DNA of 64,000 bases, from NCBI GenBank assembly GCA_030426385.1, contig JAUHYI010000012.1, positions 1-64,000 on the forward strand. The letters are read 5' to 3'. A program made the translations under genes and the position numbers. The notes beneath the pieces were generated by a model that was given only the letters and a program-made list of their open reading frames with translations, was not told the DNA's origin and did no database searches. Position 1 is the first letter of the stretch, and each line of letters opens with the position of its first letter. This DNA comes from Phycisphaerae bacterium (GTDB lineage: Bacteria; Planctomycetota; Phycisphaerae; Phycisphaerales; Phycisphaeraceae). Below are positions 17,817 through 26,463 of this stretch, piece by piece.

Positions 17817-18329
17817 TTAGGCGTTCATCTGTGCATTGGCATGCGCATTTTCCAATACGGCTAAAAATGTATCAGTATGCGTCAGAATATCCGGATGACC
17901 CAACACCTCATCGGGCCGCAGCCACAGCACGTCAGCCACTTCGTTTGGATCAGCGGTTAATTCTTGGTTTTTTAACTCAGCGTACCATCCCCATAATCGC
18001 AGGCTGCGATCAGGAATTTCAAACTCCCACACCAACGCGATCGGTTCGATCGTCGCGTTCAATTCTTCACGCAGTTCGCGCTTCACCGCCTCGCGGGGGG
18101 ACTCGCCGATTTCAACAGCCCCGCCTGGAAAACATATTTTCGAAGGTGCGGCCACCTGATCGCCGCGTCGGATCATGAGCCAGCGTCCATCATCGCGTCG
18201 GCACCCTGCGATAGCGCCATGCAATTTGCCGTCTGCTTGAATAGGGCGATTGTTTTGAGACACGCGGAGATTGTAACGAATTGCCACGCAGGTTGTTTCG
18301 CGTGTGGCATGCGGCATACATGCAGTCAT
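17817..18329 (-). CDS. Nudix hydrolase
   Basis: The 170-residue product has a Nudix box reading GGAVEIGESPREAVKRELREELNA, which keeps the Gly, the first Glu and the REXXEE helix needed for metal binding. Before it is HGAIAGCRRDDGRWLMIRRGDQVAAPSKICFPGG, the usual first strands. Later WEFEIPDRSLRLWGWYAEL and EVADVLWLRPDEVL fit general housecleaning NTP or sugar-nucleotide pyrophosphatases. The N-terminal about 25 residues look unconserved, so the true start may be a later codon. It lies directly upstream of the SDR gene on the same strand. Confidence 0.88.
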   Translation of the reverse strand: MTACMPHATRETTCVAIRYNLRVSQNNRPIQADGKLHGAIAGCRRDDGRWLMIRRGDQVAAPSKICFPGGAVEIGESPREAVKRELREELNATIEPIALVWEFEIPDRSLRLWGWYAELKNQELTADPNEVADVLWLRPDEVLGHPDILTHTDTFLAVLENAHANAQMNA

Positions 18330-18444
18330 CGATAGGGCCAGCCCTGCATCGATGATGATGCTGCGCGGTTGGAAATGGTTAGTGAATGATGGTGAACGTC
18401 GTGGGTGTGATGCTTGGCCAACACCCGATCAAGTGTTCACCTAA

Positions 18445-20457
18445 TTACGCGGCGTCTTGATGTTCTGATGCGCGATATTGTGCGATGCATTGCTTGATCG
18501 CAGCGAATAATTCATCGCGAACGATAGGCTTGGTGGCGAAATCATCGCAGCCGACATCCGCGCATTTTTGGCGATCGTCGGCCATCGCGTTGGCGGTCAA
18601 GGCAATGATGGGCCGTTCGTATCCTGCCTGACGCAATGCCTGGGTCGCGCCATAGCCATCGAGCACGGGCATCTGCATGTCCATGAGAATCACGTCGAAC
18701 GGCTCGTGATCTTTTTCTGCTTGCAGGGCTTTGTCGCAAGCGATTTGGCCGTTCTCCGCCAGGGTTACGTCATGGCCTGCCTTCTTCAGGATGAACATGA
18801 TTAAGCGTTGATTGTCCGGCGAATCTTCCGCCAACAAAATACGCGTGCCTTGCGATTGTGCAGGAGCAGCCGTAGCGGTGTGGTGTTCCGACCGTTTCGT
18901 GATGGCGTTGTTATTCTCGTCCAGTAGCGCTGCTTGTTTGATTTGCAACTCATCGAGTTTTGCCTGAGTGCCGATCGCAATGGTCGCGGTGAATGTGCTG
19001 CCCACGCCTGCTTCACTGCGAATCGTGACATCGCCGCCCAGCAAATAGGTCAGGCGTTTGGAAATCATCAGCCCCAAGCCTGTACCGCCGAATTTTCGCG
19101 TCGTAGATTGATCCGCCTGGGTGAACGGTTGGAACAATCGGTTGGTTTGTTCCGCGGTCATCCCGATGCCTGTGTCGGTGACGTCAAAGCGTATCTGTTG
19201 TTGGCCGTCGTGTTCACCATCGCACGCAATGTGCACGGCCACTTCGCCATCGCTGGTGAATTTAATCGCGTTACCGATCAGGTTGACCATGATCTGCCTG
19301 ATGCGCAGTTCGTCGGTGAAAATCCATTGAGGGATATCCGCATCAATGACGCAACTCAAACCAATGTTTTTGGCTTCACTGCGTACCCGCATCAAATTCA
19401 GCACATCATCCATCATTCCGCGTAGTCGGCATGGTCTTGATTCGGTTTCCAGTTTGCCTGCTTCGATTTTCGACACATCCAGAATGTCGTTGATGATCGA
19501 CAAAAGATGACCGCCGTTGCGCCGAATTGTTTCGACGCATTCGACACGGTCTTTGGCACACAAATCCGGATTCAGCAACATATCGGTAAAGCCCAGAATC
19601 GCAGTCATCGGCGTACGAATTTCGTGACTCATGTTGGCGACGAATGCGCTTTTCGATTGACTGGCCGCTTCGGCACGCTCAGCTTCGATCACTAGGTCCG
19701 CTTGCGATTGCTTGAGTTCCTGCGTACGCCGACCAATTATCCGCGTCGCTCGCCACATCACCAGTGACAAGCAGGTAAACACAATCAGCAACACCCCAAG
19801 CGTTATCCCGATCAATCGTCCGGTCGCTCGATCCGCTTCGGCAAAGTATTCGGTCACATCGTTGTACATCTCAAACGCGCCGATGATGTCATCGTTCTCG
19901 CCATAGATCGGCACATAGGTTTCTACCAGATCGATGTTGAAACGTTTCTCGTAGGTTAGATCTTGGAACTCGTTTTTCTTTTTCAGGAGCGGCGTGGTTA
20001 CACCCGATAGCGCTGCCATCATGTTTTTACTTTTTCGATTGTCTTTGCCGATGATCGATTCGTCCGTGGAATAGACGATGAATCCTTCACGGCTGAACAC
20101 TTTGATTTTGACCGATTCCGCAGCCAGCAACAGATCACGCACACGTTGATCGAATGCCTTGTGATCTAACCCGTCGCGATCGTGATAGGCCACCGTTTGC
20201 AGGCCTTGCTCGTTGATGTGAATCAGCTGCGGCACTACCGTCAGGCGAAAATTAGCAGCCAGCCGCACCGCATCGGCTTTGGCATTTTCCAGAACACTTT
20301 GACGCAGGACCGTTCGCTTGGCAATCATGCCAGACGTCATAATGATGACGATTGCTACAGCCGCCAATGCGATAAATCGCAGAAACATCGCGTTGGCTGA
20401 ATCGAAATTCAGACGTTTACGACCGTTGGCGGGTTTTTGTGGGGCGGGCATCGTCAT
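18445..20457 (-). CDS. Hybrid sensor histidine kinase with C-terminal receiver
   Basis: A 670-residue inner-membrane protein. TM1 is at about 26-47 and TM2 at about 214-235, enclosing a periplasmic sensor of about 165 residues (FSREGFIVYSTDESIIGKDN, YVPIYGENDDIIGAFEMYNDVTEY) that resembles single Cache-type domains. HisKA has the phospho-His in FVANMSHEIRTPM (His278). The ATPase domain shows N, G1 (DVTDTGIGM) and G2 (GGTGLGLMISKRL) boxes. A receiver domain from about 543 carries LLAEDSPDNQ, the Asp in VILMDMQMPVLDG, and ATKP. Phosphate could pass on to the lone receiver at 6030, but nothing in the sequence proves that. It is divergent from ssrA. Confidence 0.93.
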   Translation of the reverse strand: MTMPAPQKPANGRKRLNFDSANAMFLRFIALAAVAIVIIMTSGMIAKRTVLRQSVLENAKADAVRLAANFRLTVVPQLIHINEQGLQTVAYHDRDGLDHKAFDQRVRDLLLAAESVKIKVFSREGFIVYSTDESIIGKDNRKSKNMMAALSGVTTPLLKKKNEFQDLTYEKRFNIDLVETYVPIYGENDDIIGAFEMYNDVTEYFAEADRATGRLIGITLGVLLIVFTCLSLVMWRATRIIGRRTQELKQSQADLVIEAERAEAASQSKSAFVANMSHEIRTPMTAILGFTDMLLNPDLCAKDRVECVETIRRNGGHLLSIINDILDVSKIEAGKLETESRPCRLRGMMDDVLNLMRVRSEAKNIGLSCVIDADIPQWIFTDELRIRQIMVNLIGNAIKFTSDGEVAVHIACDGEHDGQQQIRFDVTDTGIGMTAEQTNRLFQPFTQADQSTTRKFGGTGLGLMISKRLTYLLGGDVTIRSEAGVGSTFTATIAIGTQAKLDELQIKQAALLDENNNAITKRSEHHTATAAPAQSQGTRILLAEDSPDNQRLIMFILKKAGHDVTLAENGQIACDKALQAEKDHEPFDVILMDMQMPVLDGYGATQALRQAGYERPIIALTANAMADDRQKCADVGCDDFATKPIVRDELFAAIKQCIAQYRASEHQDAA

Positions 20458-20618
20458 GGGCCGGTTTATTCTCTGTTCAGTTCATCAATTAACTGGACAC
20501 AAATAATGTATCGACTGTATCCCTCGGCGAATCAAACCGATGAGACTCAAACGCAGGGCATACGTGTTATTGACCCATAAAAGTAAGTCCGTCGCTATTC
20601 CCATGCCGGGAATTGGTC

Positions 20619-20624
20619 TATAAT
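20619..20624 (+). promoter_or_regulatory. -10 box of the ssrA promoter
   Basis: A perfect TATAAT lies 20 bp before the mature tmRNA 5' end. The -35 region is weak (TATTCC at the 17-bp spacing). A short 5' leader would be removed by RNase P. Confidence 0.65.
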
Positions 20625-20644
20625 AAGATTGTTCTTTGACAATT

Positions 20645-21034
20645 GGGGCCGACCGGTATCGACCGGACAGGGAAGGTTGCTCGTCGCACGTCGAGGTCGC
20701 ACGTTGGCCTCGTTAAACCACGTGCACCAATTTAAATGCCAACGATAGCAATATCGCTGGTCGCATTGGGTTTGATAGCCCAGTGCGCCTGGCTGCCTAA
20801 TTTATTAGGTACCAAACGTTTGCTTGCCGCTTGTCCGCGGTGACAGGCAAATGTCATAATCTGCGGAATCGCCCCTCGCCGACGCCTTGGCGTCGAGGGG
20901 TTAAAAAATACCCAGGCTGGATCAAACTCATGCTGTCGCTGGCAGGGGGTTGATCGAGATTAAATCAACGACTATGCGTGTAGAAGCGTTCAGCTGACTG
21001 TCTCGGCACGGGGGTTCGAATCCCCCCGGCTCCA
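20645..21034 (+). ncRNA. ssrA: Transfer-messenger RNA (tmRNA)
   Basis: Ribosome-rescue RNA of about 390 nt. The 5' end GGGGCCG pairs with CGGCTCC at the 3' end to give the alanyl acceptor stem, with discriminator A at 21034; CCA is not encoded. The T-arm is GGGGGTTCGAATCCCCC. The tag frame most likely begins at GCC 20738 and ends at TAA 20798-20800. It gives a long 20-residue tag that starts ANDSN and ends PVRLAA, so the LAA-type degron is kept. A hairpin (CCCCTCG..CGAGGGG) at about 20873-20901 fits a pseudoknot. The 3' end from 21006 on is duplicated at 39090 by island insertion; this copy is complete. Confidence 0.95.
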
Positions 21035-21126
21035 CTGTTTACGATGACAAGCATTGGCAGAAATATTCTGCGTATGCCTGAAATCACCAGAAATAGGACC
21101 GCCCAGCTTTTGGGTGGTCCTTTTTT
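21006..21126 (+). repeat. Left attachment repeat (attL): tmRNA 3' end plus terminator
   Basis: These 121 bp are identical to 39090-39210. They contain the last 29 nt of ssrA, a 61-bp spacer and the intrinsic terminator GGACCGCCCA..TGGGTGGTCC with T-run (21096-21126). Weaker similarity continues for about 75 bp further right. The 18-kb interval between the two copies is the integrated island. Confidence 0.92.
21096..21126 (+). terminator. Intrinsic terminator of ssrA
   Basis: Stem GGACCgCCCA with TGGGtGGTCC, loop GCTTT, followed by six T. The same terminator is repeated at 39180-39211. Confidence 0.9.
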
Positions 21127-21270
21127 GATTCCGCCCATTTCCGAGCGTTTCATGCACTTTCCACTGCGCATTTCGCTGCGCGCTGGTTTGGCCAGCTTGC
21201 CCACCGCATCCACGTGATGCCGCTTGAACATACAGCTCATCCGGGACGCGATTCGCATAGTGCTTGCCAC

Positions 21271-22299
21271 TAGAGCGTTTTCACCTTTTCCCTAGCGTGT
21301 ATCCGCAGTGCCAGAAGAAGTGGATCGCGTCGGTCGGGGTGATGGTGTCCATCAATCTTTGCGTGTCACCCCACAGCTCTTTCACGTCGCGATGTCTGGC
21401 CGAACGCAGGCTCTGCTTGAGCTTGGAAAACGCCAGCTCAATCGGGTTGAGGTCCGGCGAGTATGGCGGCAGATACACCACGCTCGCGCCCGCCGATCTG
21501 ATCGCATGCCGTACCCCCGCCACCTTATGTGAGCTGAGGTTGTCCATCACCACCACGTCCCCTTCACGCAACGTCGGCGTCAGGACCTGCTCGCAAAACG
21601 CCACGAACATATCGCCGTCGATCGCGCCGTCGACCGCCGTCGACCGTCGTCGAACAACGCATGCCATCATGACCCAACGCCGCGATCAGCGTCGTCGTTT
21701 TCCAGTGGCCGTGCGGCACCTTCTCGATCAATCGTTCGCCACGCGGTGCTCGGCCACGCAGTCGTGTCATGTTAGTCTTGGCCCACGTCTGGTCGATGAA
21801 CACCAAGCGATGTGGGTCAAGTCCCAGCTGTTCTAATCGCCACCGGGCGCGTCGCTCGGCGACATCGGGTCGGTCTTGCTCAGCGGCGTGTATCGTCTTT
21901 TTTTGTAAGTGAGTTTGAGTTGGACCAGCGCCTTGTGGATCGCCGACAACGCCACCTCGACGCCGAGGGCGTCACGCAATTCTCTCAGCGTCGCGTCGGG
22001 GGCCTGAGCGACCAACTCGGCAAGCCTGTCACGGCTGAACTTGCGTGGATAATGCCCGCCTTGCCTGGGCCGCAGATCGCCGCGTTCTCGACGATGCTGC
22101 TTGAGCCGACGGACCCATGCCGGGCTGACCGAGTACTTGTGTGCGACCTGCTTGGTCTGCAACCCCGCGTCGCAATCGTTGATCACCCGACGCCGCAGAT
22201 CCATTGAGTATGCCTGTGCCATATCGACCTCCTTGTCGTGAAGCCTATGTCATAACCGATTCATGACCGTGGCGCTAGAGAGAAGGTGGATCCGCTCTA
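21271..22299 (-). mobile_element. IS630-family insertion sequence
   Basis: A 1.03-kb element with terminal inverted repeats: TAGAGCGTTTTCACCTTTTC at the left and the reverse complement of TAGAGCGGATCCACCTTCTC at the right, matching at about 22 of 27 positions. A TA stands at each end, the TA target duplication typical of the IS630/Tc1 group. Removing the element and one TA joins the integrase reading frame exactly (GHSITV to SGKHY), which proves the insertion point. Confidence 0.93.
21281..22222 (-). pseudogene. IS630-family transposase, -1 frameshift type, disrupted by a 10-bp duplication
   Basis: The N-terminal half (from ATG 22222) is the helix-turn-helix region: MAQAYSMDLRRRVINDCDAG, KQVAHKYSVSPAWVRRLKQHRR. 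At a run of seven A on the minus strand (21898-21904) a -1 shift gives the expected continuation KKKTIHAAEQDRPDVAERRA, so this is probably the programmed frameshift used by some members. The DDE domain has VFIDQTWAKTNMTRLRG (first Asp), VVVMDNLSSHK (second Asp) and PPYSPDLNPIE (Glu). Between the first two, a 10-bp tandem duplication (21625-21644, GTCGACGGCG twice on the minus strand) shifts the frame. Removing one copy restores TTVDGAIDGDMFVAF. This copy is therefore probably dead. Confidence 0.88.
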
Positions 22300-22898
22300 A
22301 CCGTGATGCTGTGGCCAATCCAATGACTGACCGCATACTGCGGATACGTCATGGCCAACGCTTTCTCGCAGGACTGACGCAGCGTCTGCCATTGACCATT
22401 CCATGGTGTGATCCCCGCCCGCGTAATAATCCTTCGTGTCGGCCGAGTCATCCCACCACCCTTGCCGCCGATCGTGATCAAGCGTTCTTCGCCATCCTCT
22501 ATCTCGTCAAATCGAGCTTGCAACAGCACCATGAGCTCGGGCGTGATCGGAACGATGCGTTGCTCGTGGCCCGCGTGGTGTTCAGTCTTCGGACTACGCA
22601 CGGTCAGTCGTGAATGCTCGAAATTCACGTCAGCCAAAGTGAGCGGATGGGATTCACTGGTAATACGCAAGCCGGCGTAACGCGCCAAACCAAACAGCAA
22701 TCGCCATTGCGCATTCGGACACGCATCAATCACGCGGGCAATATCATCAGGCGTTACATAGTGCGTAGTGCGAATTTTTGCTCGGGGTCGATCCTGATTT
22801 GAGTAGGGCAAATGGATTTTCTTCGATCAATTTTCGCCGCACCGCTTCAGCAATCAGTGTTTTAGCATTGCCGCAATGTGTCTTGATCACATTGTAGA

Positions 22899-23786
22899 TC
22901 ATTCGGTAACATCGTGTCCTAGGGCGGGGAATTTTGATTCAAGTATGTGCCTTAAATCGGGGTAGCGAGAGTACACTAAGCGCAGCCAATAAATAATCTG
23001 AACAGCACGAACATATCTTTTGTTTTCGTTCCAATGGCTTTGCACGCCTATTAAGATTGCGTGATCACAACTCCACAGCTTGTCCGGATCAAATCCGTGA
23101 TCCCACAGCCCACCCCCGCTCATTCCGTATGGATCGGGTAGTGAATACGGCTGACCTGTATCCACTCGGGTTATATCGTTCTTTGGATAGTCGAGTAGGA
23201 TATCAATGTCTCTGTCTGATGCGGGTTGTGTTTGTTCCCAAATTTCATTTGTATCTTTAAAAGGGAAACTATTATAACCAAAAAATCTAGAAGTCACGCC
23301 GACAACTTCGCCAGTAGAGTCTTTATGTTTCTCCTTTAACACGTTCGGCAATCCAATTAAACATGCCAATCGATCACTTCGGCCCGGTCCACATATATGG
23401 ATACGATCAACACCGCATGGCTTCTTCGTAGATGAACTTAAAAAACATGATCGGTTCAACTCAATGATACCTACATCAGGATTTTTGTTGGGATTGCAAT
23501 GCGCGGCTATAACACAAGAATTGTGATTTTTAACGTGTTTAACATTATCGTCGAGTATCCAATAGCGAGATAATGACGCTTCTTCGTCAACGCAATGAGC
23601 TGCTGTACACGCAAATAACCGATTTCCAATTTCTACCAGTGTCGCGCTGAATAATCCGGTATCCAACCAGTCATAGTGATCCTCGCTATCCTTTGTGTTG
23701 AAAATGTCCAATGTAAACTGGCTTAAATGTGCCGATAAAATTTTTGATGACTCTTGCGCAATTTTTATTTTATCTGGATTTTTCAC
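22899..23786 (-). CDS. Trypsin-like serine protease (island cargo)
   Basis: The 295-residue product has no signal peptide, so it is probably cytoplasmic. The chymotrypsin-fold triad is visible and intact: His64 in FACTAAHCVDEEA, Asp104 in NPDVGIIEL and Ser223 in DPYGMSGGGLWD, the GxSGG oxyanion motif. The rest (ICGPGRSDRLACLIGLP, AILIGVQSHW) fits the second barrel. Codons are much more AT-rich than in the core genes. It sits in the island between the broken integrase and the CRISPR locus. Cytoplasmic trypsin-like domains are frequent effectors in bacterial conflict systems, so a defence role is possible but unproven. No adjacent sensor gene is seen. Its 3' end overlaps the integrase remnant. 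Confidence 0.8.
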   Translation of the reverse strand: MKNPDKIKIAQESSKILSAHLSQFTLDIFNTKDSEDHYDWLDTGLFSATLVEIGNRLFACTAAHCVDEEASLSRYWILDDNVKHVKNHNSCVIAAHCNPNKNPDVGIIELNRSCFLSSSTKKPCGVDRIHICGPGRSDRLACLIGLPNVLKEKHKDSTGEVVGVTSRFFGYNSFPFKDTNEIWEQTQPASDRDIDILLDYPKNDITRVDTGQPYSLPDPYGMSGGGLWDHGFDPDKLWSCDHAILIGVQSHWNENKRYVRAVQIIYWLRLVYSRYPDLRHILESKFPALGHDVTE

Positions 23787-23953
23787 GTTGAAATATCCAA
23801 TTCGATTTTTTGTGTTCTATTCGCACAACCATTGATTATTTGGATTCGATTTTATCGTTTTCTTTATTTGTATGTTTCGTATATATCCAAAAAACATGAA
23901 AGATAAGTAGGAATCGGAATTTGTTATTTTGATCTGAATCTCTTTTTTTTATA

Positions 23954-24358
23954 TCAAGCACTCGGGCAAAATCCACCATACGTGGAGCACGGGTCAATGT
24001 GGCATTTGGCAACGCTTTTTAATGTACGAGCCGGCACGTCCGATGCGCCTTTCACCACCAGTATCGGTCCCGACATCTGGTGTAGGTCGTTTGGAAAAAC
24101 CAATCCCCGCTTACATCCGGTTGCTGTTCTGGATGGTGCTCCTCTACATCCGTCAATTGTTCGTAGCGACAATCCCACCAGATTCACTCGGCCATCATGT
24201 TCCGCAAATGCAAACACACCATCGGGATAACCACCGCCGGCATCTTCCCAATCCGCGCCGCCGGCGTGTAGCGTCCGCAAGTCCTCTGCGTCACGCCAAC
24301 CTGGCGTGAGTTTGGCCCAGGAATCCTTCGGTTTGAGATAAAGTTTCAAGTCGATCAT
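23954..24358 (-). pseudogene. Fragment of a TOPRIM-domain (primase/replication-like) protein
   Basis: 134 residues. The pattern is KLTPGWRDAEDLRTLHAGGADWEDAGGG, VFAFAEHDGRVNLVGLSLRTIDG, then LVFPNDLHQMSGPILVVKGASDVPA. This resembles the start of the TOPRIM domain in primase-like proteins of mobile elements (usual wording GPILVVEGASDVAA). Here the catalytic Glu is Lys (VVKGASD). After DVPAR the protein ends in unrelated sequence (TLKSVAKCHIDPCSTYGGF), so the remaining domain is gone. It is probably a decayed relic of island replication genes. The family assignment is from pattern only. Confidence 0.5.
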
Positions 24359-24444
24359 CGGTGAGCTTGCGACGTGGCCGATCTAATGTGTTTGGTAGAT
24401 CAAATTGGGTACCCTACCCATGACGTGCAAGCGGCGTTGTACAC

Positions 24445-25919
24445 GCTTCAATGGGGCCATGCGTGTTAACGCATGGAAAGGAAGCTCAGGGTCGCGGGTG
24501 AGGTTGCCCATTAACGCTTCAATGGGGCCATGCGTGTTAACGCATGGAAAGATAGGCCGCGAGATATGGGCTCCAGAGGACCAAAACGCTTCAATGGGGC
24601 CATGCGTGTTAACGCATGGAAAGTTCACCGTGGTCAACATCCTCGCCGACAACGGCGCAGCTTCAATGGGGCCATGCGTGTTAACGCATGGAAAGTTGAT
24701 CGGGTTTTACGTTTCCCGATCGTTATGAAAGCTTCAATGGGGCCATGCGTGTTAACGCATGGAAAGAATGGCGAGGCATTTTCGGCCCCCTGCCAAGTGC
24801 TCGCTTCAATGGGGCCATGCGTGTTAACGCATGGAAAGTGGCTGCCATGCTGGGGGCAGTTGGCCACATATCAAGCTTCAATGGGGCCATGCGTGTTAAC
24901 GCATGGAAAGTGCGGCCTGGAAAACCGCATCACTCACGGAGGAGAGGCTTCAATGGGGCCATGCGTGTTAACGCATGGAAAGCGAAAACCCACGCAAGAT
25001 ACGGTTGTCTTCAGGACCGCTTCAATGGGGCCATGCGTGTTAACGCATGGAAAGGAGGCGCAGCGATTGCTAAACGCCGAGAAGTCGCGGCGCTTCAATG
25101 GGGCCATGCGTGTTAACGCATGGAAAGCCTGTGGCGATTGTGGGCCTGCTGCGTGTTTGGTCAGCTTCAATGGGGCCATGCGTGTTAACGCATGGAAAGT
25201 AGGGGTTGGGTGACCCCCAGCCCCTAAAATGCCAGCTTCAATGGGGCCATGCGTGTTAACGCATGGAAAGATGAAGCTCTACGCCACCGCCATAATGCGG
25301 CGGGTTGGCTTCAATGGGGCCATGCGTGTTAACGCATGGAAAGTTTCCCCGGCATGGATGTAACCAGGCTCCGGACTAACGCTTCAATGGGGCCATGCGT
25401 GTTAACGCATGGAAAGGGAGACGCGGCGGCCTGTTCGCCGTCCTATGCACGAGCTTCAATGGGGCCATGCGTGTTAACGCATGGAAAGCAACCCACCCCA
25501 AACGGTGCCGAAGCCCGAGCGATGCTTCAATGGGGCCATGCGTGTTAACGCATGGAAAGATGACTACATGGCCCGCAACGTGCTGGCCCAATTTGCTTCA
25601 ATGGGGCCATGCGTGTTAACGCATGGAAAGGGGCAGGATCGCTATACGAAGCCAACCGGATAATAAGCTTCAATGGGGCCATGCGTGTTAACGCATGGAA
25701 AGGTCGACCGACATCGACTACAACGTATACGAATGCGACGCTTCAATGGGGCCATGCGTGTTAACGCATGGAAAGTTCCTCCACAAAACCTGCTAAGCCA
25801 CTGTCTAGCTAGCTTCAATGGGGCCATGCGTGTTAACGCATGGAAAGTACTTAGTCAGTTTGGATTAGAAGCGGGAGAAACTGGCTTCAATGGGGCCATG
25901 CGTGTTAACGCATGGAAAG
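24445..25919 (-). CRISPR. Type I-G CRISPR array, 21 repeats and 20 spacers
   Basis: Twenty-one 36-bp repeats, all identical by eye, with 20 different spacers of 35-37 bp. On the plus strand the repeat starts GCTTCAATGGGG, then has a perfect 8-bp hairpin CCATGCGT, loop GTTA, ACGCATGG, and ends AAAG. Read on the minus strand it ends CCCCATTGAAGC, giving an ATTGAAGC 8-nt end that resembles known type I crRNA 5' handles. I therefore assign transcription to the minus strand, the same direction as the cas genes, with the leader at 25920-26154. No degenerate terminal repeat is present to confirm this. First repeat 24445-24480; last 25884-25919. Confidence 0.96.
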
Positions 25920-26154
25920 AGCGAGTGCTGTAACCGTTTGGGGGGCCGTGGGATCGAACGGGGCTAGCGAGAGGTTGGAGGTTGTGGGGGGGAATAGACT
26001 GTGGTTCATGAGGAAAGCGGCTCGTAAGTATTGACTTGTCAAAGAGCTCGAGAGGGTACTGGGATTATCTTACCACTGGGGTGCTCGATGGGGTGTTCGA
26101 GGTTGGATTTAAGTTTGAGTTTTAAGTCTGATTTTTTAAGGCTGAATTTTGTGT
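25920..26154 (-). promoter_or_regulatory. Presumed CRISPR leader between array and cas2
   Basis: A 235-bp gene-free stretch, AT-rich toward cas2 and G-rich next to the array. It contains the palindrome TTGACTTGTCAA (about 26032-26043), which offers a TTGACA-like -35 on the minus strand, but no good -10 at the right distance. Leader status is inferred from repeat polarity and cas2 adjacency. Confidence 0.5.
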
Positions 26155-26463
26155 TCATACGATGAACGTTGCGGTCATGGGATTGTACGCTTTGCCCACG
26201 GTTTGGATCAAGGTTTGGCAATCGGTTTGTGCGGCTCCAAGATCGATGAGCATCACCTGATCTTCGTTGTGGTGGACGATGTCGGTCAGTGTGGCCATCA
26301 GGTCGATGCGTTCACGTTTGGTCAGTTGGCAAACGAATACGCTGAACTGGACGTGGTCGCCATAGTCGTGGAGTGTTTTGAAGATGTGGTTTCTGCGTTT
26401 ATCGTTGCTGACATCATAGGTCACGACGTAGTGTCTTCGGTTGGTGGTGGGGTTGTGATTCAT
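26155..26463 (-). CDS. cas2: CRISPR-associated endonuclease Cas2
   Basis: The 102-residue ferredoxin-fold protein of the spacer-integration complex; two Cas1 dimers clamp a Cas2 dimer. The first strand HYVVTYDVSNDKRRNHIFKTLHDYGDHVQFSVFVCQL carries the family Asp (YDV) and the YG..VQ.SVF wording. It ends IQTVGKAYNPMTATFIV. Its start overlaps the cas4-cas1 stop by 4 bp. It is the last gene of the operon, next to the leader. Confidence 0.95.
   Translation of the reverse strand: MNHNPTTNRRHYVVTYDVSNDKRRNHIFKTLHDYGDHVQFSVFVCQLTKRERIDLMATLTDIVHHNEDQVMLIDLGAAQTDCQTLIQTVGKAYNPMTATFIV

Larger units (their letters stand above)
20990..22920 (-). pseudogene. Tyrosine recombinase (island integrase), broken by a frameshift and by IS630
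   Basis: Three pieces on the minus strand reconstruct one integrase. Piece 1 (about 22920-22780) is the end of the core-binding domain (GNAKTLIAEAVRRKLIEENPFALLKSGS). Piece 2, in another frame (to 22300), is the catalytic domain: THYVTPDDIARVIDAC, GLARYAGLRITSE with Arg I, SPKTEHHAG, QWQTLRQSCEKAL and SHWIGHSITV. Piece 3, beyond the IS element (21270 to 20990), continues in frame SGKHYANRVPDELYVQA with the catalytic Tyr, then runs on through the att repeat into ssrA and stops at TGA 20990-20992. The frameshift lies at about 22760-22800. The N-terminal part is missing, because the protease gene ends where it should be. The enzyme must be inactive. Confidence 0.88.

Noticed and set aside
20965-21270. 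Open frame ending in GAGGIRTPVPR on the minus strand
   Set aside because: It is the antisense translation of the tmRNA end in the wrong frame. The integrase tail uses another frame of the same DNA.
24405-25933. Several open frames with repeated RVNAWK or FPCVNTHGPIEA peptides
   Set aside because: They are translations of the CRISPR repeats and not genes.
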